NCBI RefSeq assembly: GCF_004328705.1
Contig: NZ_CP035319.1
Span: 5,022,001 to 5,086,000 of the forward strand
Direction: 5' to 3'
DNA: 64,000 nt
Source of the DNA: Rhodococcus sp. ABRD24
Lineage (GTDB): Bacteria > Actinomycetota > Actinomycetes > Mycobacteriales > Mycobacteriaceae
In this document: positions 38,549 to 48,331 of the stretch, piece after piece
How positions within the stretch are numbered: position 1 is the stretch's first letter
Layout: each line of letters starts with the position of its first letter
Program-made: the position numbers and the translations under genes
Notes under the pieces: model-generated
The model's input: only the letters and a program-made list of their open reading frames with translations
What the model was told of the DNA's origin: nothing
Database searches by the model: none

Positions 38549-39799
38549 TCAGGCGCGCTGCACGTGAATCTCGAATCCGGCGTCGCGCAGGCGTGCGGTG
38601 AGCACGTCACCTATCGCGACCGCCGGCGTCAGAACACCCGCGACGTCGGGGAGATCGTCGCGTTGCAGGGCCAGCGCCAAGGCAGATTCACCGAGCATGA
38701 CGGCGGTCGCTGCGTAACCGGGATCACCCTGCGCCGAGATGCGCGCGGTGTAGCGGGCACCGGTGCTGGTCCGGGTATACACGTCTATCGTGAAATGTCC
38801 GGTGCTGCGGGTCTTTTCGCTCGGGCCCTCGCCAGGTTTGGGTAGGATCCGGTCCAGCAGAGCGCGAGTCGGCGGGAACAGCAATCCGGCCATCAGTCCG
38901 CCGACGCCGGCACCGATGGCCGCGGCGATCGCCGGTGAGACGATCGAGGAGCCCACGTTCATCACCTCGCGGTACCGGAACTGCTTGCCGTAGGCGAAGC
39001 CGCTGAGCGCGTTGCTCCGACGCACTACCCGGGTGTTGTAGAGCGCCATCACGAACGGCGCCTTCCAGCCTGACAGTCCGGGTGCGATGTCGGAGCCGCG
39101 CACCATGGTCAGATCGGGCTGCTTCCCGAGGTCGGGTTCGGCGGAACGGTCGGGGCTCAGCGAGTACGGCGCCGCGGCGAGGTGACGAAGCCTGGCGTCG
39201 CGCCTGGTGACGTCGATTTGAGTGCGCAGGGAGTCGATGGTCCCGCCACTGATGCCGCCGCGCATGGACGTCACCACCAGTGTCGTGTCGGTGAGGTCGC
39301 CGGCGCCGTCTGCCGCTACCTGCCGGTGCAGGACGTGAACTCCGAGATCGGAAGGGATGGAATCGAATCCGCAGGAATGGACGATTCGTGCGCCGCTGGC
39401 CCGTGCAATGTCGTGGAAACGGTCGATGCTGTCCCTGGCGAACAGGACCTCGCCGGTGAGGTCGACGTAATCGGTGCCGGCCTCGGCGCATGCGCGTACC
39501 AGCGGCAGACCGTACTTCGCGTAAGGGCCGACCGTGGTCGCCACGACATGGGTGGCGGCTGCGAGCTCGTCGAGCGACGCGTCGTCAGTGGCGTCCGCGT
39601 GCAGCAGCGGCCACTGTGCCGCGGCCGGGCCGAGGTCCGCGCGCACCTGTGCCAGGCGATCGATAGAGCGCCCCGCGAGGCCGATTCGGGCAGCGGTCGG
39701 CGCATTCCGGGCAAGGTGCTCGGCCACGAGTCTGCCGACGAAGCCGGTGGCTCCGTAGACGACGACGTCGAGTTCGCGCGCACGCGGGGCAGCAGTCAT
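38549..39799 (-). CDS. Saccharopine-dehydrogenase-like / trans-acting enoyl reductase family protein
   Basis: 416 residues. N-terminal Rossmann domain with VVVYGATGFVGRLVAEHLA and ATTVGPYAKYG, then CGFDSIPSDLG, a segment typical of the large mycobacterial saccharopine dehydrogenase NADP-binding family (Rv2449c and the phthiocerol-related trans-enoyl reductases). A hydrophobic stretch (SPAIAAAIGAGVGGLMAGLLF) suggests membrane association. Reaction unknown; in lipid-rich actinobacteria such proteins work on acyl chains. The stop lies four bases after the pseudogene's stop, convergent with it. Confidence 0.85.
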   Translation of the reverse strand: MTAAPRARELDVVVYGATGFVGRLVAEHLARNAPTAARIGLAGRSIDRLAQVRADLGPAAAQWPLLHADATDDASLDELAAATHVVATTVGPYAKYGLPLVRACAEAGTDYVDLTGEVLFARDSIDRFHDIARASGARIVHSCGFDSIPSDLGVHVLHRQVAADGAGDLTDTTLVVTSMRGGISGGTIDSLRTQIDVTRRDARLRHLAAAPYSLSPDRSAEPDLGKQPDLTMVRGSDIAPGLSGWKAPFVMALYNTRVVRRSNALSGFAYGKQFRYREVMNVGSSIVSPAIAAAIGAGVGGLMAGLLFPPTRALLDRILPKPGEGPSEKTRSTGHFTIDVYTRTSTGARYTARISAQGDPGYAATAVMLGESALALALQRDDLPDVAGVLTPAVAIGDVLTARLRDAGFEIHVQRA

Positions 39800-39841
39800 A
39801 GGAACGACCCTATTAGCCGGTAAGGCAAAGAGCGACGGACA

Positions 39842-40219
39842 TCACACCGGTGCGTGCCGCTGGGCGCCATGTCCGCGGAGCGTCAGGTACCCGACCCATG
39901 ACACGAGGACGCACACCGCGACGAGTGCCCGGACCAGTCCCACCGCGTTCTCCGGATAGACGACGCCCGTCAGATAGTGCGCGATGAAGCCGCTCGACGG
40001 CAGCTGCTGCTCACCGGCCCGTGTTCGAGCCCAATTCTCCAGGTCGGTGAGGGGGCAATCGATCCCGACGAGAACCGAGCTGAAGCCCCACGCGACAGCC
40101 AGCAGGTGCAGCCAGATGGTGCGGCGCCACCGCCACGCCAGGAACCCGCCCGCGACCACATAGCCGAGGAAGGCCAGGTGGATGACCACGGTGGCGTCGA
40201 CCGTGATGCGATACAGCAC
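39842..40219 (-). CDS. DUF2784 membrane protein
   Basis: 125 residues with four helices (VVIHLAFLGYVVAGGFLAW; WLHLLAVAWGFSSVLVG; GFIAHYLTGVVYP; LVRALVAVCVLVSWVGYLTL). The motif CPLTDLENWAR after helix 2 and GFI..YL are the DUF2784 hallmarks. Function unknown. GTG at 40219 is chosen since gggaggt lies six bases upstream; the longer frame begins in that site. Confidence 0.88.
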   Translation of the reverse strand: MLYRITVDATVVIHLAFLGYVVAGGFLAWRWRRTIWLHLLAVAWGFSSVLVGIDCPLTDLENWARTRAGEQQLPSSGFIAHYLTGVVYPENAVGLVRALVAVCVLVSWVGYLTLRGHGAQRHAPV

Positions 40220-40356
40220 CGTCGCACCTCCCGGTGGCGGGACGAACAACTCGACGTGTTCCAGGCTACTGCGCTGCGCCTACTCAGTGTGCTGTGTCTA
40301 CCTCGGTCCGATGTGCCCTCCTGCTGGGCGGTGCCCACCTGCTGCGCAGTGCCCAC

Positions 40357-40776
40357 CTACTGCGGTTCCTTGACCACCAGGATCGGTACGTCGACTTCGA
40401 GGAGCAGACGCTGCAGCGAGCGTTCGAGCAGGAACTTTCCGATCGCGGACATGCGCCGGCTGCCGACGACGAACAACCCCGCGCCACTTGCCGCAATCAA
40501 GTCCACCAGAGCGCCCACTCGGTCCCCGCTGTGCTCACCGGTCCGTAACTCCCACGGCGATCCACCGACGCCACCGGAGTCGAGTACTGCCTGCACAGCG
40601 GCCCGAACCGCAGCCTCCTCGGACTCTGGAGCGGAATCGATGGCGCCGGCTTCCGCTTCGTCGTCGACGATCTGCAGGACGAGAAGTTGCTCGCGCCGCT
40701 GCATCGCTTCCCGCGCGGCAAATACCATCGCCACCCGTCCCTCTGGACTGTCGCTGTATGCAACGGCAATGGCCAT
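40357..40776 (-). CDS. Universal stress protein (UspA family)
   Basis: 139 residues with the Usp fold: AIAVAYSDSPEGRVAMVFAAREA at the start and GLFVVGSRRMSAIGKFLLERS near the end. The usual G-x9-G-S/T ATP loop is altered (LERS in place of GSVS-like), so nucleotide binding may be weak. Start ATG at 40776 has ggggagg five bases upstream. It follows the SDR gene on the same strand after 104 bases. Confidence 0.88.
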   Translation of the reverse strand: MAIAVAYSDSPEGRVAMVFAAREAMQRREQLLVLQIVDDEAEAGAIDSAPESEEAAVRAAVQAVLDSGGVGGSPWELRTGEHSGDRVGALVDLIAASGAGLFVVGSRRMSAIGKFLLERSLQRLLLEVDVPILVVKEPQ

Positions 40777-40880
40777 GAAGCCTCCCCAAGCAGGCGGTGG
40801 ATACCGCAGGTGATCGGTGCGCGTGTCCAGTATCCCTGCTATGTGGCAGAAATCGGGTGTGGCGCACGTCCTACCGGGTG

Positions 40881-42335
40881 CTACCAGGGGGACGGTTCGA
40901 AGTCCTTGAGGAAGCACCCGTGCAGGTCGACGCCCAGCTCGCCCTGGATGATCGGGTCGTAGACGCGGGCTGCGCCGTCCACGAGGTCCAACGGCGCGTG
41001 GAATCCCTCGTCGGCGAGTCGCAGCTTCGTGTAGTGCGGTCGCTCGTCGGTGATCCACCCGGTGTCGACCGCGGTCATGAGGATGCCGTCGTCGAGCATC
41101 TCCTTCGCGCTGGTGCGGGTGAGCATGTTGAGTGCGGCCTTCGCCATGTTCGTGTGTGGGTGCCCGGGGCCCTTGTACGCGCGGCTGAACTGACCCTCCA
41201 TCGCCGAGACGTTCACCACATACTTGCGGCGGGCCTCTGCGGCCGCCATCGACGGTCGCAGCCGCGACACGAGGATGAACGGTGCCACCGAGTTGCACAG
41301 CTGCACCTCGAGCAGCTCGATCGGATCGACCTCCTCGACGGTCTGCACCCAGCTGTTGGTGTGCGCCAGATCCGGCAGCAGGCCGCCGGCGTCGATCGCG
41401 ACACCCTGCTCGATGCGGTCGGGCGTCGCGGATCCGGCGACGAGCGCCAGCGAGCTCACCTCCTCGGCGGACAGCGTGGACGCCGCGGTGAGTGTGGCTG
41501 TCGACAGCGACCCCGCCAGCGCGGCCGGGTGTGCCTCACTCGTCTTGCCGAACGTCACGACGTCGGGCAGTTCGCCCGCCGGCAGTGGCCCGGACTCGGC
41601 GTCGGCCAGTGCGCTGTAGGCGCCAGGGGAGCGCCGCACCGTCTGGGCCGCATTGTTGATCAGGATGTCCAGCGGACCCTGCGCGGCAACGGAATCCGCC
41701 AGTGCCACCACCTGCGCCGGATCGCGCAGGTCGATGCCGACGATACGGAGGCGGTGGATCCAGTCGGCGCTGTCCTCCATCGCCTTGAAGCGTCGGATGG
41801 CGTCGTTGGGAAAGCGTGTCGTGATCGTCAGGTGGGCGCCGTCACGAAGTAGGCGCAGCGCTATGTACATGCCGATCTTGGCGCGGCCGCCGGTCAGCAG
41901 CGCCCGGCGCCCGGTCAGGTCGGTTCGCGCGTCCCGCTTGGCGTGGTTGCGGGCCGCGCACTCGGGGCACAGCTGGTGGTAGAACGCATCCACCTGTGTG
42001 TACCGCTGCTTGCAGATATAGCAGGGCCGCGGACGAATCAGGGTGCCCGCGGTCGCGCCCACCGTGTTGGACGAGATCAGGATTCCAGCCGTCTCGTCGT
42101 CGATGCGCTCGGGGGAACCGGTCGCGGTCGACGCGACGACTGCGCGATCGGCTTCGGAGATGGCGTCGCGGGTTTCGATCCGGCGTCGGCGCTTGAGCTT
42201 CTTGAACAGGTTACCGACCGCGCGCTGCAGCGCGATCGAATCGGGGTGGTCGGCGTCCAGTGCGGATGCTTCCGACAGAACCCGCATGCAGGTGTCGAGG
42301 TCGGCGGGATCGATACCCGTCATCGGTTGTGCCAT
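40881..42335 (-). CDS. SDR-fold protein with inserted zinc ribbon, no catalytic Tyr
   Basis: 484 residues. Residues 1-100 are a helical domain (DLDTCMRVLSEASALDAD, NLFKKLKRRRR). Cys105, Cys108, Cys123 and Cys126 form a CxxC-x14-CxxC zinc ribbon (PCYICKQRYT, QLCPECAARN). An SDR Rossmann fold starts at LLTGGRAKIGMYIALRLL and keeps NNAAQ and a serine in NVSAMEGQF, but where YxxxK should be there is TNMAK, so the catalytic tyrosine is replaced by threonine. Reductase activity is therefore doubtful; a cofactor-binding regulator or scaffold is an alternative. Divergent from the subtilase gene. Confidence 0.85.
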   Translation of the reverse strand: MAQPMTGIDPADLDTCMRVLSEASALDADHPDSIALQRAVGNLFKKLKRRRRIETRDAISEADRAVVASTATGSPERIDDETAGILISSNTVGATAGTLIRPRPCYICKQRYTQVDAFYHQLCPECAARNHAKRDARTDLTGRRALLTGGRAKIGMYIALRLLRDGAHLTITTRFPNDAIRRFKAMEDSADWIHRLRIVGIDLRDPAQVVALADSVAAQGPLDILINNAAQTVRRSPGAYSALADAESGPLPAGELPDVVTFGKTSEAHPAALAGSLSTATLTAASTLSAEEVSSLALVAGSATPDRIEQGVAIDAGGLLPDLAHTNSWVQTVEEVDPIELLEVQLCNSVAPFILVSRLRPSMAAAEARRKYVVNVSAMEGQFSRAYKGPGHPHTNMAKAALNMLTRTSAKEMLDDGILMTAVDTGWITDERPHYTKLRLADEGFHAPLDLVDGAARVYDPIIQGELGVDLHGCFLKDFEPSPW

Positions 42336-42537
42336 CGGTAACTAACCCAGTCCTGATCTCGTGATACCTGGAATTGCGCAGGCGGTCGCCGCCAGAGTCT
42401 ACCGAGTCCACTGGATCCGACGCCGCTGCCGCTGCGCTGGTGACAGGGCGACGTGGTGAGAGGAGCATGTGAGGCATAACGGGGACTACCCCCAGAACGT
42501 CCCCGCTCGAGATATGACACTCGAGGAGGGTTGGACA

Positions 42538-43776
42538 ATGAACGAGTCGAATCGTCGGACTGGTGAAGGGCCGGATCGATCGCGACAGAGCACGACCGCC
42601 GACACGGCGGCGGGGGTCGGCGCATTGGAGATCCTGCACGCCGAATCGGTGGTGCCGGTGGAGCCGCCGTTGCAGAAGGATGGACCGTTTCTCCCCGAAC
42701 TCACCGAGGTGGACCTACTGGTCCGGGCGCCGGAGGCGCGCCGGGATTTCAACGTGTCGGGGTCCGGCGCGACGGTCGCGATACTCGATACGGGGCTGCG
42801 CACCACGCACGTCGATTTCGCGGGACGGGTGGTGCCGGGGCGCAACTTCACCTCGGACTACGGCGGGGACTCGCGCGAGGTCGCAGACGGTTGCGGTCAC
42901 GGCACTTCTGTCGCCGGAATCGCCTGTGCGGGAAGGATTCACACCGGTATCGCTCCGAATGCGAGGGTGGTCCCGGTGAAGGTGCTGCGCAACGACGGTA
43001 CCGGGAGGTTCGCCGATATCCGCGATGCACTGGACTGGGTTCTCGACCATCGCAGCACACTGGGGATCTCTGCGCTGTGCCTGGCGACGGGTGCCTCCGA
43101 CAATCGTACGACCGACACGGACATGCCTGGTGATGCGATCGGTGCGCTTCTCCAGGAGTTGACGGACGAGGGCGTCTGCTGCTGTGTGGCCGCGGGCAAC
43201 GACTACTACGCGCACGGCGGTATGCAGGGAATGTGTTATCCCGCGATCTTTCGGCAGACGATCAGCGTCGGTGCCGTGTACGACGCCGACGAGGGCAGCT
43301 TCCGTTACCGCGACGGCGCCAAGGCGTTCGCGTCGGACGCAGATCGGCTCACCCCGTTCACTCAGCGGCTGCACCGCACCGTGGGCGGGCCGTGTGCGAC
43401 CGACACATTCGCCCCCGGAGCGCCGATCACTGCGCCGGGCATTCTCAACGACACGGGGGAGTCCATCCAATACGGTGCCAGTCAGGCGACTCCGGTCGTC
43501 ACCGGTGTAGTCCTGCTGCTGCAGTCGTTCTACCTGCGAACGATCGGTAGGTTACCGAGCGTCGCCGAGGTCAAGCGGTGGCTCCTGCGCGGATCTACGG
43601 TGGTCTACGACGGTGCCGACGATCGTGACAATGTCAATCACACGGAGTCGACGTTCCCTCGGGTGAGTGCGATCGGATCGCTGCTGGTGTGCGCGAAGGA
43701 TCTCGCGGTGCGGGAATTGGCGACCGCGGATCGATCGAATCGAGCGCGCCCACGGGCCGGGGCAGTACGGCACTAG
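42538..43776 (+). CDS. S8 subtilisin-like protease without signal peptide
   Basis: 412 residues. The catalytic triad is complete: Asp84 in AILDTGLRTTHVDF, His121 in GCGHGTSVAGI and Ser315 in GASQATPVVTG; the oxyanion Asn221 is in AAGNDYY. No signal peptide or membrane helix is present: the first 60 residues are polar, then EVDLLVRAPEARRD. A run of three cysteines (VCCCVAAG) precedes the oxyanion residue. GTG at 42469 would extend it by 23 residues, but the ATG at 42538 has gaggaggg upstream. A cytoplasmic or non-Sec-exported protease is implied. Its substrate is unknown; it neighbours the zinc-ribbon SDR gene divergently. Confidence 0.88.
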   Translation: MNESNRRTGEGPDRSRQSTTADTAAGVGALEILHAESVVPVEPPLQKDGPFLPELTEVDLLVRAPEARRDFNVSGSGATVAILDTGLRTTHVDFAGRVVPGRNFTSDYGGDSREVADGCGHGTSVAGIACAGRIHTGIAPNARVVPVKVLRNDGTGRFADIRDALDWVLDHRSTLGISALCLATGASDNRTTDTDMPGDAIGALLQELTDEGVCCCVAAGNDYYAHGGMQGMCYPAIFRQTISVGAVYDADEGSFRYRDGAKAFASDADRLTPFTQRLHRTVGGPCATDTFAPGAPITAPGILNDTGESIQYGASQATPVVTGVVLLLQSFYLRTIGRLPSVAEVKRWLLRGSTVVYDGADDRDNVNHTESTFPRVSAIGSLLVCAKDLAVRELATADRSNRARPRAGAVRH

Positions 43777-43794
43777 GTGGAGTTCCGTTCAACG

Positions 43795-43831
43795 AAAAGT
43801 TCCCCGCTTCCGTAAGGAATCGGGGAAATTT
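43795..43831. terminator. Bidirectional terminator after the subtilase gene
   Basis: ttccccg and cggggaa pair around ttcc-gtaa-ggaa, with aaaag on the left and atttt on the right, so each strand has a U-tract. It serves the plus-strand protease gene and the minus-strand tRNA gene. Confidence 0.85.
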
Positions 43832-43851
43832 TCGTCTGTCTCAACTCAGAG

Positions 43852-43937
43852 TGTCCGAGGGGGGACTTGAACCCCCACGTCCGTTAATAGGACACTAGCA
43901 CCTCAAGCTAGCGCGTCTGCCATTCCGCCACTCGGAC
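43852..43937 (-). tRNA. tRNA-Leu (anticodon GAG)
   Basis: Reading the minus strand, gtccgag pairs with ctcggac as acceptor stem, the anticodon stem ctagc/gctag encloses ttgaggt with anticodon GAG, a long variable arm (tgtcct...) marks class II, and the T-arm has gttcaagtccc. The discriminator is A and CCA is not encoded. It reads CUC and CUU leucine codons. The gap to 44111 likely holds its promoter. Confidence 0.95.
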
Positions 43938-44111
43938 TCGTTGTTGCAGGCTGTTCAGTTGTTTTTCTCTTTGCCCCGTTCTCCGGGTGCCTGGAAAGAT
44001 TATCCGATGTTTCGCTAGGTCCAAAATCGCCTGGTCAAAGGTCAGTTTCGCGCGATATGGGTGTATCTGCGAGACCAGGTGCGCGGCGTCTGACGGTGGT
44101 AGGAAAGTGAG

Positions 44112-45476
44112 GTGGCATCACATGAAGAAGCAGCGTCCCCGCATTCTCCCGTCCGTCGCGCCGTATCCGAGGTCGTCGACCTCGTCAGTGCGCTGATCCG
44201 ATTCGACACGTCCAACACCGGTGAGCTCGAGACCACCAAGGGGGAGCGGGACTGCGCCCTCTGGGTGCAGGCGCGGCTCGAGGAGGTCGGCTACGAGACC
44301 GAGTACGTCGAGTCGGGTGCGCCCGGACGCGGCAATGTGTTCGCCCGTCTGCGCGGGGCCGACACCTCGAGGGGGACGCTCCTGATGCATGGTCATCTGG
44401 ATGTCGTCCCCGCCGAACCCGCCGATTGGAGCGTGCACCCTTTCTCGGGGGCTGTGGAGGACGGCTACGTGTGGGGACGTGGCGCGGTCGACATGAAGGA
44501 CATGTGCGGCATGATGCTGGCGCTGGCTCGCCAGTTCAAGGCCGAGGGCACCGTCCCGCCGCGTGACATCCTGTTCGCGTTCGTCGCCGACGAGGAGGCC
44601 GGCGGCAAGTATGGCTGCCAGTGGCTGGTCGATCACCGCCCAGATCTGTTCGAGGGTGTCACCGAGGCGGTCGGTGAGGTCGGCGGCTTCTCCCTCACCG
44701 TCCCGCGCGCGGACGGCACGGAAAAGCGCCTGTACCTCGTGGAGACGGCCGAGAAGGGGCTCGGCTGGATGCGGCTGACCGCGAAGGCCACCGCGGGCCA
44801 CGGGTCGTTTCTGCACGACGACAACGCAGTGACGATCCTTGCGGACGCGGTGTCCAGGCTCGGTAATCACACCTTCCCGCTGGTGATGTCGGACTCGGTG
44901 GCCGAGTTCCTCACCGTTCTCGCCGAGGAGACCGGCGTTACGTTCGACCCGGACTCGCCGGACATCGACGGCGCGCTCGTCAAGCTAGGGTCCATCGCGC
45001 GGATCATTGGGGCGACCCTGCGCGACACCGCCAACCCGACGATGTTGAAGGCGGGATACAAGGCGAACGTGATCCCGCAGACCGCGGAGGCAGTCTTCGA
45101 TTGCCGGGTGCTGCCGGGACGTCAGGCCGCGTTCGAACGCGAGGTGGACGAGCTGATCGGCCCCAACGTCACCCGCGAGTGGATCACCAAGCTCGACTCC
45201 TACGAGACGACGTTCGACGGTCACCTGGTGGACGCGATGAACGACGCCGTGCTGGCGCACGATCCCGACGGCCGCACGGTGCCGTACATGTTGTCGGCGG
45301 GTACCGACGCAAAAGCGTTCGCACGTCTGGGAATTCGCTGCTTCGGTTTTGCGCCCCTGCGGTTGCCGCCGGATCTGGACTTCGCAGCGCTGTTCCACGG
45401 CGTCGACGAGCGGGTGCCCGTGGATGCATTGCACTTCGGTACCCGAGTGATGGAACACTTCCTGCTACACAGCTGA
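44112..45476 (+). CDS. M20-family metallopeptidase (Rv2141c-like)
   Basis: 454 residues. Zinc ligands appear in order: [11 protein letters not shown] (His, with the Asp), [13 protein letters not shown] (Asp), FVADEEAGG (Glu-Glu pair) and [10 protein letters not shown] (His). The central dimerisation domain is present ([22 protein letters not shown]). These enzymes are dipeptidases or deacylases; M. tuberculosis annotates its ortholog as DapE2, but the true substrate is uncertain. GTG at 44112 is used. It starts block 3 of the Rv2141c-Rv2130c order and is followed by the PEBP gene after 25 bases. Confidence 0.93.
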   Translation: MASHEEAASPHSPVRRAVSEVVDLVSALIRFDTSNTGELETTKGERDCALWVQARLEEVGYETEYVESGAPGRGNVFARLRGADTSRGTLLMHGHLDVVPAEPADWSVHPFSGAVEDGYVWGRGAVDMKDMCGMMLALARQFKAEGTVPPRDILFAFVADEEAGGKYGCQWLVDHRPDLFEGVTEAVGEVGGFSLTVPRADGTEKRLYLVETAEKGLGWMRLTAKATAGHGSFLHDDNAVTILADAVSRLGNHTFPLVMSDSVAEFLTVLAEETGVTFDPDSPDIDGALVKLGSIARIIGATLRDTANPTMLKAGYKANVIPQTAEAVFDCRVLPGRQAAFEREVDELIGPNVTREWITKLDSYETTFDGHLVDAMNDAVLAHDPDGRTVPYMLSAGTDAKAFARLGIRCFGFAPLRLPPDLDFAALFHGVDERVPVDALHFGTRVMEHFLLHS

Positions 45477-45501
45477 ACCCGAGATCTGGGAGAGGATTCA
45501 C

Positions 45502-46035
45502 ATGGCACACGATCCGTATGACGGACTGCCCGAACTGCCGTCCTTCACGTTGACCTCCGAGGACGTCACCGACGGTTCCCCGCTGAAGAAGGATCAGGTC
45601 AGCGGCATCTTCGGGGCCGGTGGACGCGACATCTCGCCGCAGCTGTCGTGGTCCGGGTTCCCGCCCGAGACCAAGAGCTTCGCCGTGACGATGTTCGACC
45701 CCGACGCTCCCACCGCGTCGGGCTTCTGGCATTGGGCCGTGGCGAACATTCCGGTCACCACGACGTCGCTGCGAGCGGACGCGGGGGATGAGACCGGTTC
45801 CGGTCTGCCCGAGGGCGCGGTGACGCTGCAGAACGACGGCGGCCTCGCCCGGTTCCTCGGCGCGGCACCGCCGCAGGGACACGGCCCGCACCGCTACATG
45901 ATCGCGGTGCACGCGGTGGACGTCGAGCGGCTCGACGACGTCACCGCGGACTCCAAGCCCGCGTTCCTCGGCTTCAACCTGTTCTTCCATTCGATCGCGC
46001 GAGCGGTCATCACCGGAACGTACGAAGAGAAGTAG
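45502..46035 (+). CDS. YbhB/YbcL family PEBP protein
   Basis: 177 residues with the phosphatidylethanolamine-binding protein fold: [41 protein letters not shown] and [12 protein letters not shown] match the anion-pocket motifs of the family. The M. tuberculosis counterpart is Rv2140c. Function in bacteria is not settled. It is followed by the terminator at 46049-46092 and converges on pyrD. Confidence 0.95.
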   Translation: MAHDPYDGLPELPSFTLTSEDVTDGSPLKKDQVSGIFGAGGRDISPQLSWSGFPPETKSFAVTMFDPDAPTASGFWHWAVANIPVTTTSLRADAGDETGSGLPEGAVTLQNDGGLARFLGAAPPQGHGPHRYMIAVHAVDVERLDDVTADSKPAFLGFNLFFHSIARAVITGTYEEK

Positions 46036-46048
46036 TTCCGGCGCGAAC

Positions 46049-46092
46049 ACCAGTGGCCACCCACCCCTGAGCAGGGATGGATGGCCACTGGT
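46049..46092. terminator. Terminator-like repeat, copy 2, between PEBP gene and pyrD
   Basis: accagtggccacccacccct pairs with agggatggatggccactggt over 20 bp with two mismatches around gagc. It shares the core gtggccacccacccc with the copy at 33661. It lies between convergent stops and suits termination of both genes. Confidence 0.85.
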
Positions 46093-46102
46093 GAGCAGTC
46101 GG

Positions 46103-47173
46103 TTATGTGGGGGCGCCTGCACCAACGGCGTCCGCGACGGATCGGTAGCCGGCCTCGCGGACCTTGTGTGCCAGTCCCTTGTGGAGCTTCTTGGCGTAGA
46201 ACGGGCCACCGTAGATGAACCCGGTGTAGCCCTGGACGAGAGTCGCCCCGGCGAGGATCCGCTCCCAGGCCTGGTCGACGGTCTCGATGCCGCCCACCGA
46301 GATCAGCACCAGCTTGTCGCCGACGCGGCCGTGCAACCGGCGCAGCACCTCGAGCGAGCGGGCCGCGACCGGGGCGCCGGACAGGCCGCCAGCGCCGATC
46401 TCATCGATCCGCGACTGCGGGGTCTGCAGGCCGGAGCGGGAAATCGTGGTGTTGGTGGCGACGATGCCCGCCAGACCCAGTTCCACCGCCAGATCGGCGA
46501 CCGCGTCGACGTCCTCGTCCGAGAGATCGGGGGCAATCTTCACGAGCACCGGAATGTGTACGGTGTCGAGCACTGCCTGCAGTAGCGGGCGCAGCGATTC
46601 GACAGCCTGCAGATCCCGCAGACCCGGCGTGTTGGGCGAGCTGACGTTGACGACCAGGAAGTCGGCGAGCGGCCCCAGTAGACGGGCGCTGGCGGTGTAA
46701 TCGCCGGCCGCCTCCTCCGCGGGGACGATCTTGGTCTTGCCGATGTTCGCGCCGATCGGGATGTCGCCGCGGCGGTGCCGCAGGTAGTTGGCGGCGTTGC
46801 CGGCACCGTGGTTGTTGAACCCCATCCGGTTGATCAGCGCGCGATCATCCGGCAGACGGAAGAGCCGCGGCTCGGGATTGCCGGGCTGCGGCTGCGCGGT
46901 GACGGTGCCGACCTCAGCGAAGCCGAAGCCCAGCGGCCCCCACGTGTCGACGCCGGTCGCGTCCTTGTCGAACCCGGCGGCCAGCCCGACCGGTGCCGGG
47001 AAGTCCACACCGAAAGCCTTGGTGCGCAGCACCGGATCGTCGACGACGAGGACCTTGGCGACGAGCGCGCGGATCGGTGCGAAACGCGTCACGAGCCGCA
47101 TCGCGGCGAATGCGAGGTGGTGAATGCGTTCCGGCGGAACCCGGAACATCAGACGCATGAGCAGGTAGTACAC
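46103..47173 (-). CDS. pyrD: Dihydroorotate dehydrogenase (quinone), class 2
   Basis: Oxidises dihydroorotate to orotate in pyrimidine synthesis, with FMN and quinone, on the inner face of the membrane. The N-terminal segment ([19 protein letters not shown]) is the membrane-associated helix of class 2 enzymes. The catalytic serine is in [14 protein letters not shown], and IGANIGKTK and NTTISR with [11 protein letters not shown] give the FMN site. 356 residues, GTG start. The order lppL-pyrD on the same strand matches Rv2138-Rv2139. Confidence 0.96.
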   Translation of the reverse strand: MYYLLMRLMFRVPPERIHHLAFAAMRLVTRFAPIRALVAKVLVVDDPVLRTKAFGVDFPAPVGLAAGFDKDATGVDTWGPLGFGFAEVGTVTAQPQPGNPEPRLFRLPDDRALINRMGFNNHGAGNAANYLRHRRGDIPIGANIGKTKIVPAEEAAGDYTASARLLGPLADFLVVNVSSPNTPGLRDLQAVESLRPLLQAVLDTVHIPVLVKIAPDLSDEDVDAVADLAVELGLAGIVATNTTISRSGLQTPQSRIDEIGAGGLSGAPVAARSLEVLRRLHGRVGDKLVLISVGGIETVDQAWERILAGATLVQGYTGFIYGGPFYAKKLHKGLAHKVREAGYRSVADAVGAGAPT

Positions 47174-47213
47174 GAATCTCCCTCGATACCAGGCGGCGGA
47201 ATGTGGTGGGTGG

Positions 47214-48221
47214 TTACTTCACGTCGACCGGGATCCGCTGCAGCCCGTCACCGGTCGCGGAGCCGACGAGTAGGGTTCCGCCGTCGACGGCGACGGAGTT
47301 GGGCTGACGAACCGTGTCGTACCGCACCTTCTCGACCGGGATGCCGGTGGAGAGGTCGTAGCCGATCACTCGATTGGCGGCGGTCAGCGTGACCCACGCC
47401 AGCTCGGCCTGCTCGTCATAGGTGACCGCGTACGGAGCGTCTGCGACGGGGTAGCGCTGGCGCATGAGCAGCGGATCGGTGGTGAAGACGAGCAGCTCGC
47501 CGCCGGTGGTGTCGGTGACGAGGATCCGTCCGAACTTGTCTGTCGCGAGTTGAGTCGCGCCCTCGCCGGCGCGCAGCGCCAGCCCGAGCGAGCCGTCGCC
47601 GACGTCGATGCCGGCGAGCGCGGTCTGCTTCCGATCCAGGGCGCTGAGTTCGCCGTTCGTCAGCGCCAGCGCGTCGACCGAGGCCAGGCCCGAGATGGTC
47701 CGGGAGACCCCGCCGTTCGGGTCGAGGATCTGAACCTTGCCACTGGAAAGGCCCACCGCGAGCGCGCCGTCGTCCAGGAAGATGGCGGAGCGGGCGTCCC
47801 CATCGACGGGGACCGACGACGAGCCGCCGCCGGGTTTGACATCCACGATCTGCACGCGCCCGTTCATCGGCAGCAGGAGGCGTCCCTCGGGGGCGAATGT
47901 CACCTGCGAGGCGACACCGTCGAGAGGGATCTCCCGGGGAGCGTCTCCGCCGGGCCGGGTGACGTCCAGGGTGAACAGCTTGCTGCCGTTGTCGGTCAGC
48001 AAGGCGGTGGTGTGCGTGAGGGGGTCGACCGCGAGCCCGTCGATGGAACGCCCGATGTTCTGTACCGATCCGGCGGGTGTGGCTCCGGCCGGGGACATGG
48101 CCGCGGTCGCCGGTTCGATCGTCTGCAGATCCTCGCCGTCCTTCTCGGATGAACAGCCGGTGAGCAGAAGTAGTGCGGCCCCGATCGTGCAAGCGGTGAT
48201 GCGCGGCGCGGGTAGTCGCAT
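47214..48221 (-). CDS. lppL: Lipoprotein LppL-like with YncE-type beta-propeller
   Basis: 335 residues. The lipobox LLTGC places the cysteine near residue 24, so the protein is lipid-anchored. The body reads as seven-bladed-type repeats ([68 protein letters not shown]) similar to YncE-like or NHL-type propellers. Ligand unknown. M. tuberculosis Rv2138 (LppL) holds the same place before pyrD, 40 bases upstream of it. Short Ser/Pro-rich linker follows the lipid cysteine. Confidence 0.85.
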   Translation of the reverse strand: MRLPAPRITACTIGAALLLLTGCSSEKDGEDLQTIEPATAAMSPAGATPAGSVQNIGRSIDGLAVDPLTHTTALLTDNGSKLFTLDVTRPGGDAPREIPLDGVASQVTFAPEGRLLLPMNGRVQIVDVKPGGGSSSVPVDGDARSAIFLDDGALAVGLSSGKVQILDPNGGVSRTISGLASVDALALTNGELSALDRKQTALAGIDVGDGSLGLALRAGEGATQLATDKFGRILVTDTTGGELLVFTTDPLLMRQRYPVADAPYAVTYDEQAELAWVTLTAANRVIGYDLSTGIPVEKVRYDTVRQPNSVAVDGGTLLVGSATGDGLQRIPVDVK

Positions 48222-48331
48222 GGTTGTGCTCCTCGGGTGCTGCTGGGCTGCTGCTCGGGTGATTCGCCCTCCAGCATCCCTGATCGGCCGGACGGGCCAG
48301 AATCCGAGTCGGTTCCAGCCAGGATCTGCGC

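Noticed and set aside
30426..43850. Prophage or integrative element
   Set aside because: No integrase, phage structural gene or clear att repeat.
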